DNA of 37,669 bases, from NCBI RefSeq assembly GCF_016236915.1, contig NZ_JAEHOK010000028.1, positions 1-37,669 of the forward strand, given 5' to 3'. Below are positions 17,501 to 26,488 of this stretch, piece after piece; the stretch's first letter is position 1; every line of letters begins with the position of its first letter. Origin of the DNA: Salegentibacter maritimus (GTDB lineage Bacteria; Bacteroidota; Bacteroidia; Flavobacteriales; Flavobacteriaceae). The notes under the pieces were generated by a model. That model had not been told where the DNA came from, made no database searches, and worked only from the letters and a program-made list of their open reading frames with translations. A program made the position numbers and the translations under genes.

Positions 17501-18838
17501 ATGGCAAAGTTTGAACTTAAGCTACCAAAAATGGGCGAAAGTGTCGCCGAAGCAACTATTACCAACTGGTTAAAAGAGGTAGGAGATGCTATTGATGCCG
17601 ACGAACCTGTATTGGAGATTGCAACCGATAAAGTAGATAGTGAAGTCCCTAGTGAAGTAGAAGGTACTTTGGTGGAGAAACTTTTTGAAGCCGACGATGT
17701 AGTGCAGGTAGGTCAAACTATAGCTATTATTGAAACTGAGGGGGAAGTTCCGTCAGGTAGCGATGATGATGAGATAGATCTTGACCTTGAAGATGAAGAA
17801 GAAAATGAATATGCTGAAGAAGTTGCTGAAAGTGTAGAAGCTGCAAAAGAAACCGCAGGAAGTAATGATTTTTCTGAATCTTCCAGGTTTTACTCTCCGC
17901 TAGTGAAGAATATTGCCAAAGAAGAGGGTATTAGTCTTGAGGAGTTGGAAACAGTAGAGGGAACCGGTAAAGATAATCGGGTGACTAAAGACGATATTCT
18001 TGCTTACGTTGAAAACAGGCAGAAAGGTACTTCAACTCAACAAAAGTCTGCAACAAAACAAGCACCGGCGGCAGATACTTCAAAAATGGCCAGTGCTACC
18101 GCCGAGTCCGAAAAGGTGGTTCGTTCGGGTGAAGACGAGATTATAGAAATGAGCCGTATGGGTAAAATGATTTCACACCATATGGTAGATAGTGTTCAAA
18201 CTTCGGCACATGTTCAATCTTTTATAGAAGTAGATGTTACCAATATTTGGAACTGGAGAAATAAACACAAAAATGATTTTCAGAAAAAAGAAGGCGAAAA
18301 ACTTACCTTCACCCCAATTTTTATGGAAGCCGTGGCGAAGGCTATTCGCGATTTCCCGCTGATTAATATTTCGGTTGATGGTGATAAAATCATTAAGAAG
18401 AAAAATATAAACCTGGGAATGGCAGCAGCCCTTCCAGATGGTAACTTAATTGTACCGGTAATTAAAAATGCCGATCAGCTTAACCTTGTAGGACTTGCTA
18501 AGAAGGTTAATGATTTGGCAAACCGTGCGAGACAAAATAAATTAAAGCCAGACGATATTCAGGGGGGGACTTATACGGTAACCAATGTAGGAACATTTGG
18601 TAGTATTATGGGAACACCTATAATTAACCAACCACAAGTTGGTATTCTTGCGTTGGGCGCTATTAGAAAAGTGCCGGCTGTGATAGAAACTCCGGAAGGC
18701 GATTTTATTGGAATTCGTTATAAAATGTTTTTATCGCATAGCTACGATCATAGGGTTGTAAACGGGGCACTTGGTGGCCAGTTCGTGCAACGCGTGGCTC
18801 AGTATCTGGAAGGATTTGATAAAAACCGTGAGATATAA
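17501..18838 (+). CDS. 2-oxo acid dehydrogenase E2, dihydrolipoyl acyltransferase
   Basis: 445 aa. An N-terminal lipoyl domain (1-80) carries the lipoylated lysine K44 in EIATDKVDSEVPS. An acidic linker (about 85-125) follows, then an E3/E1-binding domain (about 130-172, FYSPLVKNIAKEEGI to GKDNRVTKDDIL) and an acyltransferase domain (about 215-445). The catalytic motif is SHSYDHRVVNGALGG, with Asn where most E2 proteins have Asp after HRVV. Acyl specificity (branched-chain, pyruvate or oxoglutarate) is not decided by sequence. E1 and E3 genes are not adjacent. Confidence 0.9.
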   Translation: MAKFELKLPKMGESVAEATITNWLKEVGDAIDADEPVLEIATDKVDSEVPSEVEGTLVEKLFEADDVVQVGQTIAIIETEGEVPSGSDDDEIDLDLEDEEENEYAEEVAESVEAAKETAGSNDFSESSRFYSPLVKNIAKEEGISLEELETVEGTGKDNRVTKDDILAYVENRQKGTSTQQKSATKQAPAADTSKMASATAESEKVVRSGEDEIIEMSRMGKMISHHMVDSVQTSAHVQSFIEVDVTNIWNWRNKHKNDFQKKEGEKLTFTPIFMEAVAKAIRDFPLINISVDGDKIIKKKNINLGMAAALPDGNLIVPVIKNADQLNLVGLAKKVNDLANRARQNKLKPDDIQGGTYTVTNVGTFGSIMGTPIINQPQVGILALGAIRKVPAVIETPEGDFIGIRYKMFLSHSYDHRVVNGALGGQFVQRVAQYLEGFDKNREI

Positions 18839-18881
18839 TTACTGGCAGACTTGTATTAAAGTTTTCTAAGTGATTAAGGAG

Positions 18882-18925
18882 AAAATCCTCAGGTTGAAAT
18901 AGGTTCAGCCTGAGGATTTTTAGTT
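18882..18925 (+). terminator. Intrinsic terminator after the E2 gene
   Basis: AAAATCCTCAGGTTGAA (18882-18898) pairs over 17 positions, one G-U, with TTCAGCCTGAGGATTTT (18904-18920) around a 5-nt loop. A T-rich tail follows. It also faces the BLUF remnant on the other strand. Confidence 0.85.
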
Positions 18926-18940
18926 TACAGTTTTCTTCGC

Positions 18941-19455
18941 TTAAAGATTTTTTACAAAATTCTTTAATAAATTTAGCGCAGGTTGTTCATCTCGGTTTTT
19001 ATTGGCACCGCCAAAGGGGGGAATACCCCGAGGCTTGCTTCGAAATTAAAAATTTGTTTCCAACGAATGTCTCGTGGACTTGCCCCGAGGTAGTTTGCTA
19101 TTCTTAAAAAAATGGTCGGTCTCCAAATCTCTATAGCCTAGAATTGTAAAAGCTTCATTTTTCTTTAACTTTTAAAAGTCATAGGCCAGTTAGAAAAAGT
19201 CCGTTTCTCACTAAATCCAGAGTCTATTTCAATGACATTTTTGTGGCGTTTGTCTCTTGCTATTTTACTATACAAGCTATCTACCTGTTTTTCTTTTCCT
19301 TCAAAATATAGATAAAAATTCCCTGGAAGTAAATTAATAAGCCTGTAATTTCAATGCTACTATTATTATTACGAGATTTTTCAAGTAATTCTTTTAAGTC
19401 TTTATTCGGTAATTACGTGACTCTGTTTGCTAACCTAAGCCAAATATTTAAGCAT
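18941..19455 (-). pseudogene. Decayed BLUF-domain blue-light sensor
   Basis: Minus-strand translation in several frames rebuilds a BLUF protein. MLKYLA, a TAG in place of a tyrosine codon, then VSKQSHVITE and a TAA open it. After a shift comes DLKELLEKSRNNNSSIEITG and LLIYFQG. After a 1-nt loss comes NFYLYFEGKEKQVDSLYSKI then ARDKRHKNVIEIDSGFSEKR and TFSNWPMTF. C-terminal pieces (EAFTILGYRDLE and KNRDEQPALNLLKNFVKNL) end at 18941. BLUF domains bind FAD and sense blue light; this copy has at least two stops and three shifts. A GC-rich repeat (19026-19100) interrupts the last part. This explains the otherwise gene-free 18.8-19.6 kb stretch. Confidence 0.8.
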
Positions 19456-19587
19456 CCTCAGTTTTTATATAAATTCAAAGATTAAAAATGAGTTTTGTTT
19501 TTGTTGAAAAGGAGGTAAATTAGGAACTTCTTAAAAAGTAAAGCTCATAAATTATAGTATCTTTACCCCCAAAACCAAGCCCATTCT

Positions 19588-20364
19588 ATGGAATTAAACC
19601 TAACCAAACCCATTTGTTTTTTTGATTTGGAAACTACCGGAACAAATGTGGCTAAAGATCGTATTGTAGAGATTGCCATTCTTAAAGTTTTTCCTAACGG
19701 AAATAAGGAAAGTAAAACCTGGTTGGTAAACCCCGAAATGAAAATCCCAAAAGAAGTGGTGGCCATTCATGGTATTTCAGATGAAAAAGTAGCCAATGAG
19801 CCAACTTTTAAAGAACTTTCTTCCCAGGTTCACGAAATGATAAAAGGCTGTGACCTGGCCGGGTATAATTCAAATAGATTTGATATTCCCTTATTGGTAG
19901 AGGAACTTTTACGTGCCGGCGTAGATTTTGAAATGAAAAATGTTGTAGCAGTAGATGTGCAAACCATTTTTCATAAAAAAGAACAAAGAACACTGGCGGC
20001 TGCTTATCAGTTTTACTGCGGAAAAGATTTAATAGATGCCCACAGTGCTGAAGCCGATACCACTGCTACTTATGAAGTTTTAAAATCGCAGTTAGATCGT
20101 TACGACGACTTACAAAACGATATGAAGTATTTGGCCGATTATTCTGCCAGAAAACGTTTTGCCGATTTTGCCGGCTTTATAGCTTTCAATAAAAAAGGAG
20201 AAGAGATTTTTGCCTTTGGTAAATTTAAAGGGCAAAATGTAGAAAAGGTATTGGAAGACGAACCGGGTTATTATGGTTGGATTCAAAATGCCGACTTTCC
20301 TTTGTACACAAAAAAGGTACTTACTGCTATAAAACTAAGAAAGCTAAATAATAAATTGTCTTAA
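19588..20364 (+). CDS. DnaQ-like 3'-5' exonuclease
   Basis: 258 aa. The DEDDh exonuclease residues are present in order: D13 and E15 in FFDLETTG, D99 in YNSNRFDIPLL, and H152 and D157 in DAHSAEADTTAT. The domain resembles the epsilon proofreading subunit of DNA polymerase III. From about 190 to 255 a second small domain (IFAFGKFKGQ, then DEPGYYGWIQNADFP) resembles DUF3820. It could be a proofreading or repair exonuclease. It opens a tightly spaced five-gene operon ending with cinA (next start after 6 bp). Confidence 0.9.
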   Translation: MELNLTKPICFFDLETTGTNVAKDRIVEIAILKVFPNGNKESKTWLVNPEMKIPKEVVAIHGISDEKVANEPTFKELSSQVHEMIKGCDLAGYNSNRFDIPLLVEELLRAGVDFEMKNVVAVDVQTIFHKKEQRTLAAAYQFYCGKDLIDAHSAEADTTATYEVLKSQLDRYDDLQNDMKYLADYSARKRFADFAGFIAFNKKGEEIFAFGKFKGQNVEKVLEDEPGYYGWIQNADFPLYTKKVLTAIKLRKLNNKLS

Positions 20365-20370
20365 TAAAAA

Positions 20371-21327
20371 ATGAAGCAAACTTTTATCGTATTGCTTCTG
20401 CTTTGCTGTGATTTTTTAAGTGCTCAGCAAAACCATGTGGTGGGCCAGGTGGTAGATGCCGTTTCTTTAAAAGGTTTACCTTATGTGAATATTGTTTTAG
20501 AGGAGCAGCATAAAGGTATTTCTACAGATGCTCAGGGGAGGTTTGCTTTTGTCCTTAAAGGTGTTGATTCTTCTGCTAGCCTTAAATTTAGTTATGTAGG
20601 GTTTGAAACCAGAAAATTAAAACTGTCTGATCTGGATAGCAGGGTCGTAAAGTTGCAACCGGGCGTGGATGATCTTGAAACAGTATATTTATACAATATT
20701 ACCGGGGAGAATTCTAAAAAGATTAATGATTTTCGTGGAAAAGAAAGCATTGGGCTGGGCAACTTTAGTGGCGGGCAGTTTCCAAGTATGGTGGCACGTT
20801 ATTATGCCAGGCCTAAAAAGTTTACTGCAGCTTGTTTTGTAGAAGAGATAGAGGTTAGATTTTTTTCTAACGATATAAAGATGAATAGAAGGTCTAAATT
20901 CAGGTTAAGAATATTAAATGTAGGAGAAGATGGAAAGCCTTCAGGAGATTTGCTAACCGAAGACTTAATTATAAAACGAGAAGACCATAGGGCAAAGGCA
21001 AAAATTCCTTTGCTTAAATATAAGATTTCAATACCTAAAGAAGGTTTTTTCGTAGCTGTAGAGCATCTATTTATTGAAGAAAATAAGTATATTGAAAAGA
21101 AAGATTATCGGGTATATCGGGAAACAGATACACTTCACTATAAAGATTATAAGGTAGTTAAATATTTACCCGTATTTAAAGGTGTGTTGGAAGAAGGAGG
21201 TGAAGATTTCAAATCTTTCTTTAAGGATATTAATGGTTGGAAAAAAATGAATAATTTAGATAATTCTCATTCGGTTTTTAAAGGGGAGATTCCTGCTCCT
21301 GCTTTTAAAATTAAACTAACCGATTAA
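20371..21327 (+). CDS. CarboxypepD-reg-like exported protein, function unknown
   Basis: 318 aa. A signal peptide (MKQTFIVLLLLCCDFLSAQ) is followed by a CarboxypepD-reg-like beta-sandwich (about 22-105: VVGQVVDAVSLKGLPYVNIV, TDAQGRFAF, KFSYVGFETR). The remaining 200 residues (KESIGLGNFSGGQFPSM onward) have no family I recognise. There is no plug or barrel, so it is not a TonB receptor. Such proteins are exported and often surface-linked in Bacteroidota. It is second in the exonuclease-cinA operon, 10 bp before the next gene. Confidence 0.8.
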   Translation: MKQTFIVLLLLCCDFLSAQQNHVVGQVVDAVSLKGLPYVNIVLEEQHKGISTDAQGRFAFVLKGVDSSASLKFSYVGFETRKLKLSDLDSRVVKLQPGVDDLETVYLYNITGENSKKINDFRGKESIGLGNFSGGQFPSMVARYYARPKKFTAACFVEEIEVRFFSNDIKMNRRSKFRLRILNVGEDGKPSGDLLTEDLIIKREDHRAKAKIPLLKYKISIPKEGFFVAVEHLFIEENKYIEKKDYRVYRETDTLHYKDYKVVKYLPVFKGVLEEGGEDFKSFFKDINGWKKMNNLDNSHSVFKGEIPAPAFKIKLTD

Positions 21328-21337
21328 TTATTGAAGC

Positions 21338-21952
21338 ATGAAGATAATTTGTATAGGTAGAAATTATACCGATCATATTTCTGAATTGAAAAATGAAAAA
21401 CCCGAAGCACCGGTAATTTTTTTAAAGCCCGATACTTCCATTTTATTAAAAAAACAGCCCTTTTTTATACCAGATTTTTCTGAAGAAGTGCATTACGAAG
21501 TAGAAGTTTTGATAAAGATCAAAAGAGTAGGAAAACATATTCAGGAAAAATTTGCGCATAAATATTATGATGAAGTTGGACTTGGTATAGATTTTACCGC
21601 CAGGGATCTTCAGCAGAAATTAAAGGAAAAAGGTTTGCCCTGGGAAAAGGCAAAAGCATTTGATGGGGCTGCGGTTGTAGGAGAAAAATGGTTGACTAAA
21701 GATTCGATAGCCGATATAAATATGCTTAACTTTAGTTTAGAAAAGAACGGGGAAACCGTACAAAAAGGGAATACAGCATTAATGCTTTGGAAAATTGATG
21801 AGCTAATCGCTTATATTTCCCAATTTTTTACTTTAAAAATAGGGGATATTATTTTTACAGGAACACCGGCCGGAGTAGGCAAGGTTGCAGTAAATGATAG
21901 ATTAACCGGATTTATAGAAGAACAACAAATTTTTTCAATTCAAACAAAATAG
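21338..21952 (+). CDS. Fumarylacetoacetate hydrolase family protein (acylpyruvase-like)
   Basis: 204 aa, a single FAH fold, much shorter than true fumarylacetoacetase. CIGRNYTDHISEL is the family opening. EEVHYEVEVLIKI holds the metal-binding Glu pair, GLGIDFTARDLQ the metal-binding Asp, WEKAKAFDGAAVVG the conserved Lys, and FTGTPAGVGKV the C-terminal loop. The closest known activities are acylpyruvate hydrolase and oxaloacetate decarboxylase (YcgM/FAHD1); substrate unproved. It is third in the operon, with 4 bp to the Hpt gene. Confidence 0.9.
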   Translation: MKIICIGRNYTDHISELKNEKPEAPVIFLKPDTSILLKKQPFFIPDFSEEVHYEVEVLIKIKRVGKHIQEKFAHKYYDEVGLGIDFTARDLQQKLKEKGLPWEKAKAFDGAAVVGEKWLTKDSIADINMLNFSLEKNGETVQKGNTALMLWKIDELIAYISQFFTLKIGDIIFTGTPAGVGKVAVNDRLTGFIEEQQIFSIQTK

Positions 21953-21956
21953 TGAT

Positions 21957-22298
21957 ATGAGCAACTACAATTTAAGTGAAGTTAAAGAAATGGCCGGTGG
22001 TGACGATGATTTCATGAAGGTGGTGGTGCAGACTTTTTTAGAGGAGATTCCCCCAGACGTAGAGGCTATGAATGAGGCAATTTCAAACGATAACCCCACA
22101 CTGGCCTATCAATATGCCCATAAAATGAAGCCTAATTTGCAACTTTTTGGCTTAGAGTTAATGGACGAAGTAAAAGTGATAGAATCATGGGCCAAAGCCG
22201 GAAAGAAAAAGGATGAAGTGCCGCAGGCAGCCAGTAAAATTACCAAAAAGGTAAATGTAGCCAGTATTGCACTTAAAAGAGATTTTGAGCTGGAATGA
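21957..22298 (+). CDS. Hpt (histidine phosphotransfer) domain protein
   Basis: 113 aa, a stand-alone four-helix Hpt domain. H55 in [17 protein letters not shown] is the phospho-accepting histidine with the usual HKhKxN surroundings. It would pass phosphate between a hybrid kinase and a response regulator, neither of which is nearby. The start at 21957 lies 4 bp after the previous stop, and its own stop overlaps cinA (ATGA). Confidence 0.88.
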   Translation: MSNYNLSEVKEMAGGDDDFMKVVVQTFLEEIPPDVEAMNEAISNDNPTLAYQYAHKMKPNLQLFGLELMDEVKVIESWAKAGKKKDEVPQAASKITKKVNVASIALKRDFELE

Positions 22299-23560
22299 AG
22301 GCAGAAATAATTACTATTGGAGATGAAATCCTTATAGGCCAGATAGTAGATACCAACTCTGCTTTTATCGCAAAAGAATTAAATAAGATTGGTGTTTCCG
22401 TAAAACAAATTTCTACGGTAGAAGACGAGAGAAGTCATATTCTGGAAGCGCTGAGCGAAGCTAAAAATCGTGCCGATATTATAATTATTACAGGTGGCCT
22501 GGGGCCTACCAAAGATGATATCACCAAAGATTGTTTATGTGAATTTTTTGAAGATAAACTCGTTAATAACGACGAGGTTCTAAGGCATATAGAATTTCTG
22601 TTTGAGAAGTATATAGAAACTCCAATTTCAGATTTAAACAGAAAGCAGGCCATGTTGCCTTCAAAAGCTGCGGCATTAAAAAACCAGTTTGGAACTGCGC
22701 CCGGAATGTGGTTTGAAAGCGAGAACAAAGTTTACGTATCTCTACCCGGTGTTCCTTTTGAAATGAAAGCTTTAATAGAAGGTGAAGTAATCCCAAGGCT
22801 CCAGCAAAACTTTAAAAGGCCTGTTATTTTGCATAAAACCGTATTAACATACGGGATGGGAGAGAGTGCCATTGCTGAAAAAATTGAAGACTGGGAAGAT
22901 AGCCTTCCGGCATATATTAAATTGGCTTATTTACCAAACCTGGGCAGAGTGCGGTTGCGCCTAACCGCTAAAGGAGATAATGAAGAGCACCTTAAAAATA
23001 GTATAGAGAGCCTGGTTAGTAAGCTTCACAGTATTATTGGTGATATAATTGTGGGCTACGAAGATGACGAGCCGGTTGAAATACAAATTTCCAGACTACT
23101 TTTAAAAAATAGAGCAACAATAGCCACCGCCGAAAGCTGCACAGGTGGAAAATTGGCGGCCTTATTTGCCACTCCTCCGGGAGCTTCTAATTACTATAAA
23201 GGCAGTGTAGTAAGTTACGCCACCAGTGCTAAAGAAGATGTTTTAAAAATAGATAAAAAGCTAATAGAAGAACATTCGGTGGTTAGCGAAGAAGTGGCTA
23301 TGGCCATGGCTAAAAATGTTAAAGATCTTTTTAAAACCGATTATGCGATTTCTACAACCGGCAATGCAGGCCCAACAAAAGGTGATTCCGATGCAGAAAT
23401 TGGAACTGTTTTTATAGGTATTGCAACCCCAAAACAGGTGTATGCAAAGAAATTTAACTTAGGAAATCATCGTGACAAAGTAATTAGGAAAGCGGTAAGC
23501 AAAAGTATAGAAATGATTAGAGCCGAGTTGTTTCAGCAGGTGAAAGCACAGAATTTGTAG
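22295..23560 (+). CDS. cinA: CinA-like protein (competence/damage-inducible protein A)
   Basis: 421 aa. The N-terminal MoCF-like domain (about 1-170) has [20 protein letters not shown] and [14 protein letters not shown]. The C-terminal CinA/PncC domain (about 265-415) has [20 protein letters not shown] and [19 protein letters not shown]. The family hydrolyses ADP-ribose and/or deamidates nicotinamide mononucleotide in pyridine-nucleotide salvage. Both domains are complete. It is the last gene of the operon and overlaps the Hpt gene by 4 bp. Confidence 0.95.
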   Translation: MKAEIITIGDEILIGQIVDTNSAFIAKELNKIGVSVKQISTVEDERSHILEALSEAKNRADIIIITGGLGPTKDDITKDCLCEFFEDKLVNNDEVLRHIEFLFEKYIETPISDLNRKQAMLPSKAAALKNQFGTAPGMWFESENKVYVSLPGVPFEMKALIEGEVIPRLQQNFKRPVILHKTVLTYGMGESAIAEKIEDWEDSLPAYIKLAYLPNLGRVRLRLTAKGDNEEHLKNSIESLVSKLHSIIGDIIVGYEDDEPVEIQISRLLLKNRATIATAESCTGGKLAALFATPPGASNYYKGSVVSYATSAKEDVLKIDKKLIEEHSVVSEEVAMAMAKNVKDLFKTDYAISTTGNAGPTKGDSDAEIGTVFIGIATPKQVYAKKFNLGNHRDKVIRKAVSKSIEMIRAELFQQVKAQNL

Positions 23561-23767
23561 ATGATTTTGTATAATAAAACTTGTGAGTATTTTAGTTGAA
23601 ATAATTGAAATTCAGTATTTTAAATGTTCGAGGTATTGATTCCTTTAAACTGGAAATCAATACCTAATCTAAGTTGGTTACAACCTAAAGTAAACACTGG
23701 CTTTTAGCTGAAGAAACCCAAAGAAAGAAGAAAAATTGTAAACCTGATATTTTTTTTCAAATTAATA

Positions 23768-23798
23768 TTGTTTGTTAGGTGAAAAAATCGTTAATTTG
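23768..23798 (+). promoter_or_regulatory. Promoter of the rpmB operon
   Basis: TTG at 23768-23770, a 20-nt spacer and TTAATTTG at 23791-23798 (one mismatch to TAnnTTTG) lie 37 nt before rpmB. The rest of 23561-23834 shows nothing recognisable. Confidence 0.5.
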
Positions 23799-23834
23799 CA
23801 GCCTGTTTTGAAATAACGAGAAAAGAATAGAGCA

Positions 23835-24074
23835 ATGTCAAGAGTTTGTGAACTTACTGGTAAAAAAGCAATGGTTGGGAACAATGTTTCTCACGCTATG
23901 AATAAAACCAAGCGTAGATTTAATGCTAATTTAGTAAAGAAACGTTTTTTTATTCCTGAGGAAGATAAATGGGTCACTTTAAAAGTATCTACATCTGCAC
24001 TTAAAGATATTAATAAAAAAGGTATCTCTGCTGTAATTAAAGAAGCGAGAGAAAAAGGATTTTTGAAAAAATAA
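23835..24074 (+). CDS. rpmB: 50S ribosomal protein L28
   Basis: 79 aa, complete bL28. It starts MSRVCELTGKKAMVGNNVSH, with MNKTKRRFNANLVKKRFF and a C-terminal LKDINKKGISAVIKEA. It is a structural protein of the large subunit. First gene of an L28-L33-DUF4295 operon, the common order in Flavobacteriia, with 21 bp to rpmG. Confidence 0.97.
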   Translation: MSRVCELTGKKAMVGNNVSHAMNKTKRRFNANLVKKRFFIPEEDKWVTLKVSTSALKDINKKGISAVIKEAREKGFLKK

Positions 24075-24095
24075 TCCTGATAAAAACACATTACA

Positions 24096-24278
24096 ATGGC
24101 AAAGAAAGGAAACAGGGTACAGGTTATATTAGAATGTACAGAGCATAAAGCTACCGGGAAACCGGGAACTTCAAGGTACATTACTACCAAGAATAAAAAG
24201 AATACACCGGACAGGATGGAATTAAAGAAATTTAATCCAATCCTTAAGAAAATGACGGTTCATAAAGAGATAAAATAA
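24096..24278 (+). CDS. rpmG: 50S ribosomal protein L33
   Basis: 60 aa, complete bL33. It has [37 protein letters not shown] and LELKKFNP-like [12 protein letters not shown]. The zinc-binding cysteine pairs of some L33 paralogues are absent (one Cys only), so this is the zinc-independent form. Six bases separate it from the next gene. Confidence 0.97.
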   Translation: MAKKGNRVQVILECTEHKATGKPGTSRYITTKNKKNTPDRMELKKFNPILKKMTVHKEIK

Positions 24279-24284
24279 TAAGTT

Positions 24285-24437
24285 ATGGCTAAGAAATCAG
24301 TAGCATCGATACAAACAGGGTCTAAGAGATTGACCAAAGCAATAAAAATGGTTAAATCTCCAAAGTCTGGTGCCTATACTTTTGTAGAACAAATTATGGC
24401 TCCGGAAGAAGTGAACGACTTTTTAAAGAAAAAGTAA
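24285..24437 (+). CDS. DUF4295 small ribosome-associated protein
   Basis: 50 aa: MAKKSVASIQTGSKRLTKAI leads into MVKSPKSGAYTFVEQ and ends VNDFLKKK. Very basic. DUF4295 proteins are restricted to Bacteroidota and sit after rpmG. I recall a structural study of the Flavobacterium johnsoniae ribosome that reported a new large-subunit protein (named bL38); I believe but cannot confirm here that it is this family. Short enough to be missed by length cut-offs, but operon position and sequence make it certain to be a gene. Confidence 0.92.
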   Translation: MAKKSVASIQTGSKRLTKAIKMVKSPKSGAYTFVEQIMAPEEVNDFLKKK

Positions 24438-24466
24438 TTCGAGCAAACTACCTTGAAAACATTTAT

Positions 24467-24504
24467 AAAGCCGTCTGGATAATCTCTGGACGGCTTTTTC
24501 TTTT
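24467..24504 (+). terminator. Intrinsic terminator of the rpmB operon
   Basis: AAAGCCGTC (24467-24475) pairs with GACGGCTTT (24489-24497) around a 13-nt loop, followed by TTTTCTTTTT. It separates the ribosomal operon from ftsY. Confidence 0.9.
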
Positions 24505-24573
24505 TGTGTATATTTACCACTTGAAATTTCGGAAACAAACTTTCGGAATTTGTTGATTTTAAACCTTCCAAAA

Positions 24574-25527
24574 ATGAGTTTATTTAAAAAGATATTTTCA
24601 AAAGATAAAAAAGAAAATCTGGATAAAGGTCTGGAAAAGACCAAAACCAGCTTTATGTCTAAAATGAGTAAGGCCGTTGCCGGAAAATCTAAAGTAGATG
24701 ATGAGGTTTTAGACGATCTGGAAGACGTGCTGGTAAGTAGCGATGTTGGTGTTACCACTACCGTTAAAATTATTAATAGAATAGAAGATCGTGTGGCCAG
24801 GGATAAATACCTGGGCACCGACGAGTTAAATAGAATACTTCGCGAGGAAATTGCCGGTTTGCTATCAGAAACCGAAAATGGGGAGGCCGCCAATATTCAA
24901 TTACCCGATGTAAAACCTTATGTTATTATGGTAGTTGGTGTAAATGGGGTGGGAAAAACAACCACCATCGGTAAGTTGGCGCATCAATTTAAAAGTGCCG
25001 GTAAAAAAGTGGTATTGGGTGCTGCCGATACCTTTAGGGCTGCCGCTATAGACCAGTTGCAAATTTGGGCAGATAGGACCGAGGTGCCTATCGTAAGACA
25101 AAAAATGGGAAGTGACCCCGCTTCTGTGGCTTTTGATACGGTGCAAAGTGCCGTAAAACAAGATGCCGATGTGGTACTTATAGATACCGCGGGGAGGTTG
25201 CACAATAAAGTGAATTTAATGAACGAGCTTACCAAAGTAAAGCGCGTAATGCAAAAGGTTGTTCCCGATGCTCCTCACGAGGTATTATTGGTCTTAGATG
25301 GTTCTACCGGACAAAACGCTTTTGAGCAGGCAAAACAATTTACAGCGGCTACAGAGGTGACCTCGCTTGCGGTTACTAAATTGGATGGTACAGCAAAAGG
25401 CGGTGTGGTAATAGGTATAAGCGATCAATTTCAAATTCCGGTAAAATATATTGGCGTTGGGGAAGGTATAGAAGACCTACAGGTTTTCAATAAATATGAA
25501 TTTGTAGACTCTTTCTTTAAAAAATAA
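24574..25527 (+). CDS. ftsY: Signal recognition particle receptor FtsY
   Basis: 317 aa from the ATG at 24574 (MSLFKKIFSKDKKENLDKG); an upstream TTG at 24550 adds only eight unlikely residues. The NG domain is complete: GVNGVGKTTTIGKLA (P-loop), DTFRAAAIDQLQIWA, DTAGRLHNK, TKLDGTAKGG and KYIGVGEGIEDL. The acidic N-terminal A domain of enterobacterial FtsY is missing and replaced by a short basic, amphipathic start likely to touch the membrane. It docks Ffh and 4.5S RNA (6223-6316) at the translocon. Confidence 0.96.
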   Translation: MSLFKKIFSKDKKENLDKGLEKTKTSFMSKMSKAVAGKSKVDDEVLDDLEDVLVSSDVGVTTTVKIINRIEDRVARDKYLGTDELNRILREEIAGLLSETENGEAANIQLPDVKPYVIMVVGVNGVGKTTTIGKLAHQFKSAGKKVVLGAADTFRAAAIDQLQIWADRTEVPIVRQKMGSDPASVAFDTVQSAVKQDADVVLIDTAGRLHNKVNLMNELTKVKRVMQKVVPDAPHEVLLVLDGSTGQNAFEQAKQFTAATEVTSLAVTKLDGTAKGGVVIGISDQFQIPVKYIGVGEGIEDLQVFNKYEFVDSFFKK

Positions 25528-25589
25528 GAATCCTTGTGGCCAGACTCAAATAACTGATAAGTTTTGGTAGCTTAGAATTTTTGGAAAAG

Positions 25590-26165
25590 ATGAAAAAACT
25601 TTTTCTCTGCTATATTTTCTGCTTTTATTTATTGCGGAAATGAGCAGGATGTTAGAAAGCCTTATGCTAACCTGAAACAAGCAAATGCCAATGAAGAGGA
25701 AAATTATGAGAATGAGAAGAAGTTTGAAATTTTAGTTAGCAGGAATATTTTTCAAAACGTTTTATGGGAACCTTTTACTAGTAATTTGACCCTTTTTTCT
25801 GTAGATGATTACAACCGGCTAAAAGCATTTATTTTAGATAAGGATATCACTCAAATCCAATCAGCTATCAAAAATGGGAAACTCACTTACAAAGGGCTTT
25901 CCCTATTTTATTTATACAGAATCGGGCAATGTGATGGGAAAAATAAATTGTCTTTAAATTCGGTTGTTTCTTTGAATCGTAATTTGCTGGAAGAAGCAAA
26001 AGAAAAGGATAAGAAGCTTAATAATTCTGAAAAAAATGGTCTTTTTGCGACATTCCGGTATTGATTAAAGATAATATCAATACAAAGAAAATGGCAACAA
26101 CTGCCGGGGTTTTGGCTTTTGAAAAGGCTACCAAATACCGAAAATCTCCTAAAAAATACGAGTAA
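25590..26165 (+). pseudogene. Amidase-family gene remnant
   Basis: A signal-like start (MKKLFLCYIFCFYL at 25590) is followed by a frameshift. The downstream frame (NEQDVRKPYANLKQANANEE to 26064) then contains LTYKGLSLFYLYRIGQCDGK and LNSVVSLNRNLLEEAKEKD, the N-terminal region of amidase-signature enzymes. A one-base loss near 26042-26046 shifts the frame again, after which IPVLIKDNINTKKMATTAGV appears with the amidase lysine. Everything after AGVLAFEKAT is missing: the Ser-cisSer-Lys core is lost, and a short basic tail ends at 26165. About a quarter of a normal ~550-aa amidase remains. It cannot be active. Confidence 0.75.
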
Positions 26166-26447
26166 ATGAAGCAAAGAAATTTAAAGGCACTTATAAGTAA
26201 AATCATTTTATTTTACAGTGTTTTTTATGGTGCGATGAAAATTATAGCTGTGTTATTTAATGATGCATGGCCCTTACCCAACCTTATAATGGCCATTCCT
26301 TTTGTGATTTTTGCCGTAGTAGGAGGGCTTATGTTAAAACGAGATAGCTATTCGTGGATATATGTAGCCGCCGGGGTAATAGTTATAAGTATTGTACGTT
26401 ATTACGAAATACAATGGTTGCAGCAGTTGCATCAATATTTTAGTTAA
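26166..26447 (+). CDS. Small integral membrane protein, function unknown
   Basis: 93 aa with three hydrophobic segments (about 12-30, 37-55 and 63-80) and basic residues before the first. The start ATG directly follows the stop of the amidase remnant with no gap, so it was probably in the same transcript. No family recognised. Base composition is like its neighbours. Confidence 0.6.
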   Translation: MKQRNLKALISKIILFYSVFYGAMKIIAVLFNDAWPLPNLIMAIPFVIFAVVGGLMLKRDSYSWIYVAAGVIVISIVRYYEIQWLQQLHQYFS

Positions 26448-26488
26448 ATATGTCCGGTTTACTCATAAGATCAAAATCAAGAACAAAT

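Noticed and set aside
24423-24893. 156-aa minus-strand frame over the ftsY start
   Set aside because: Antisense to ftsY and its upstream terminator; Ser-rich shadow translation.
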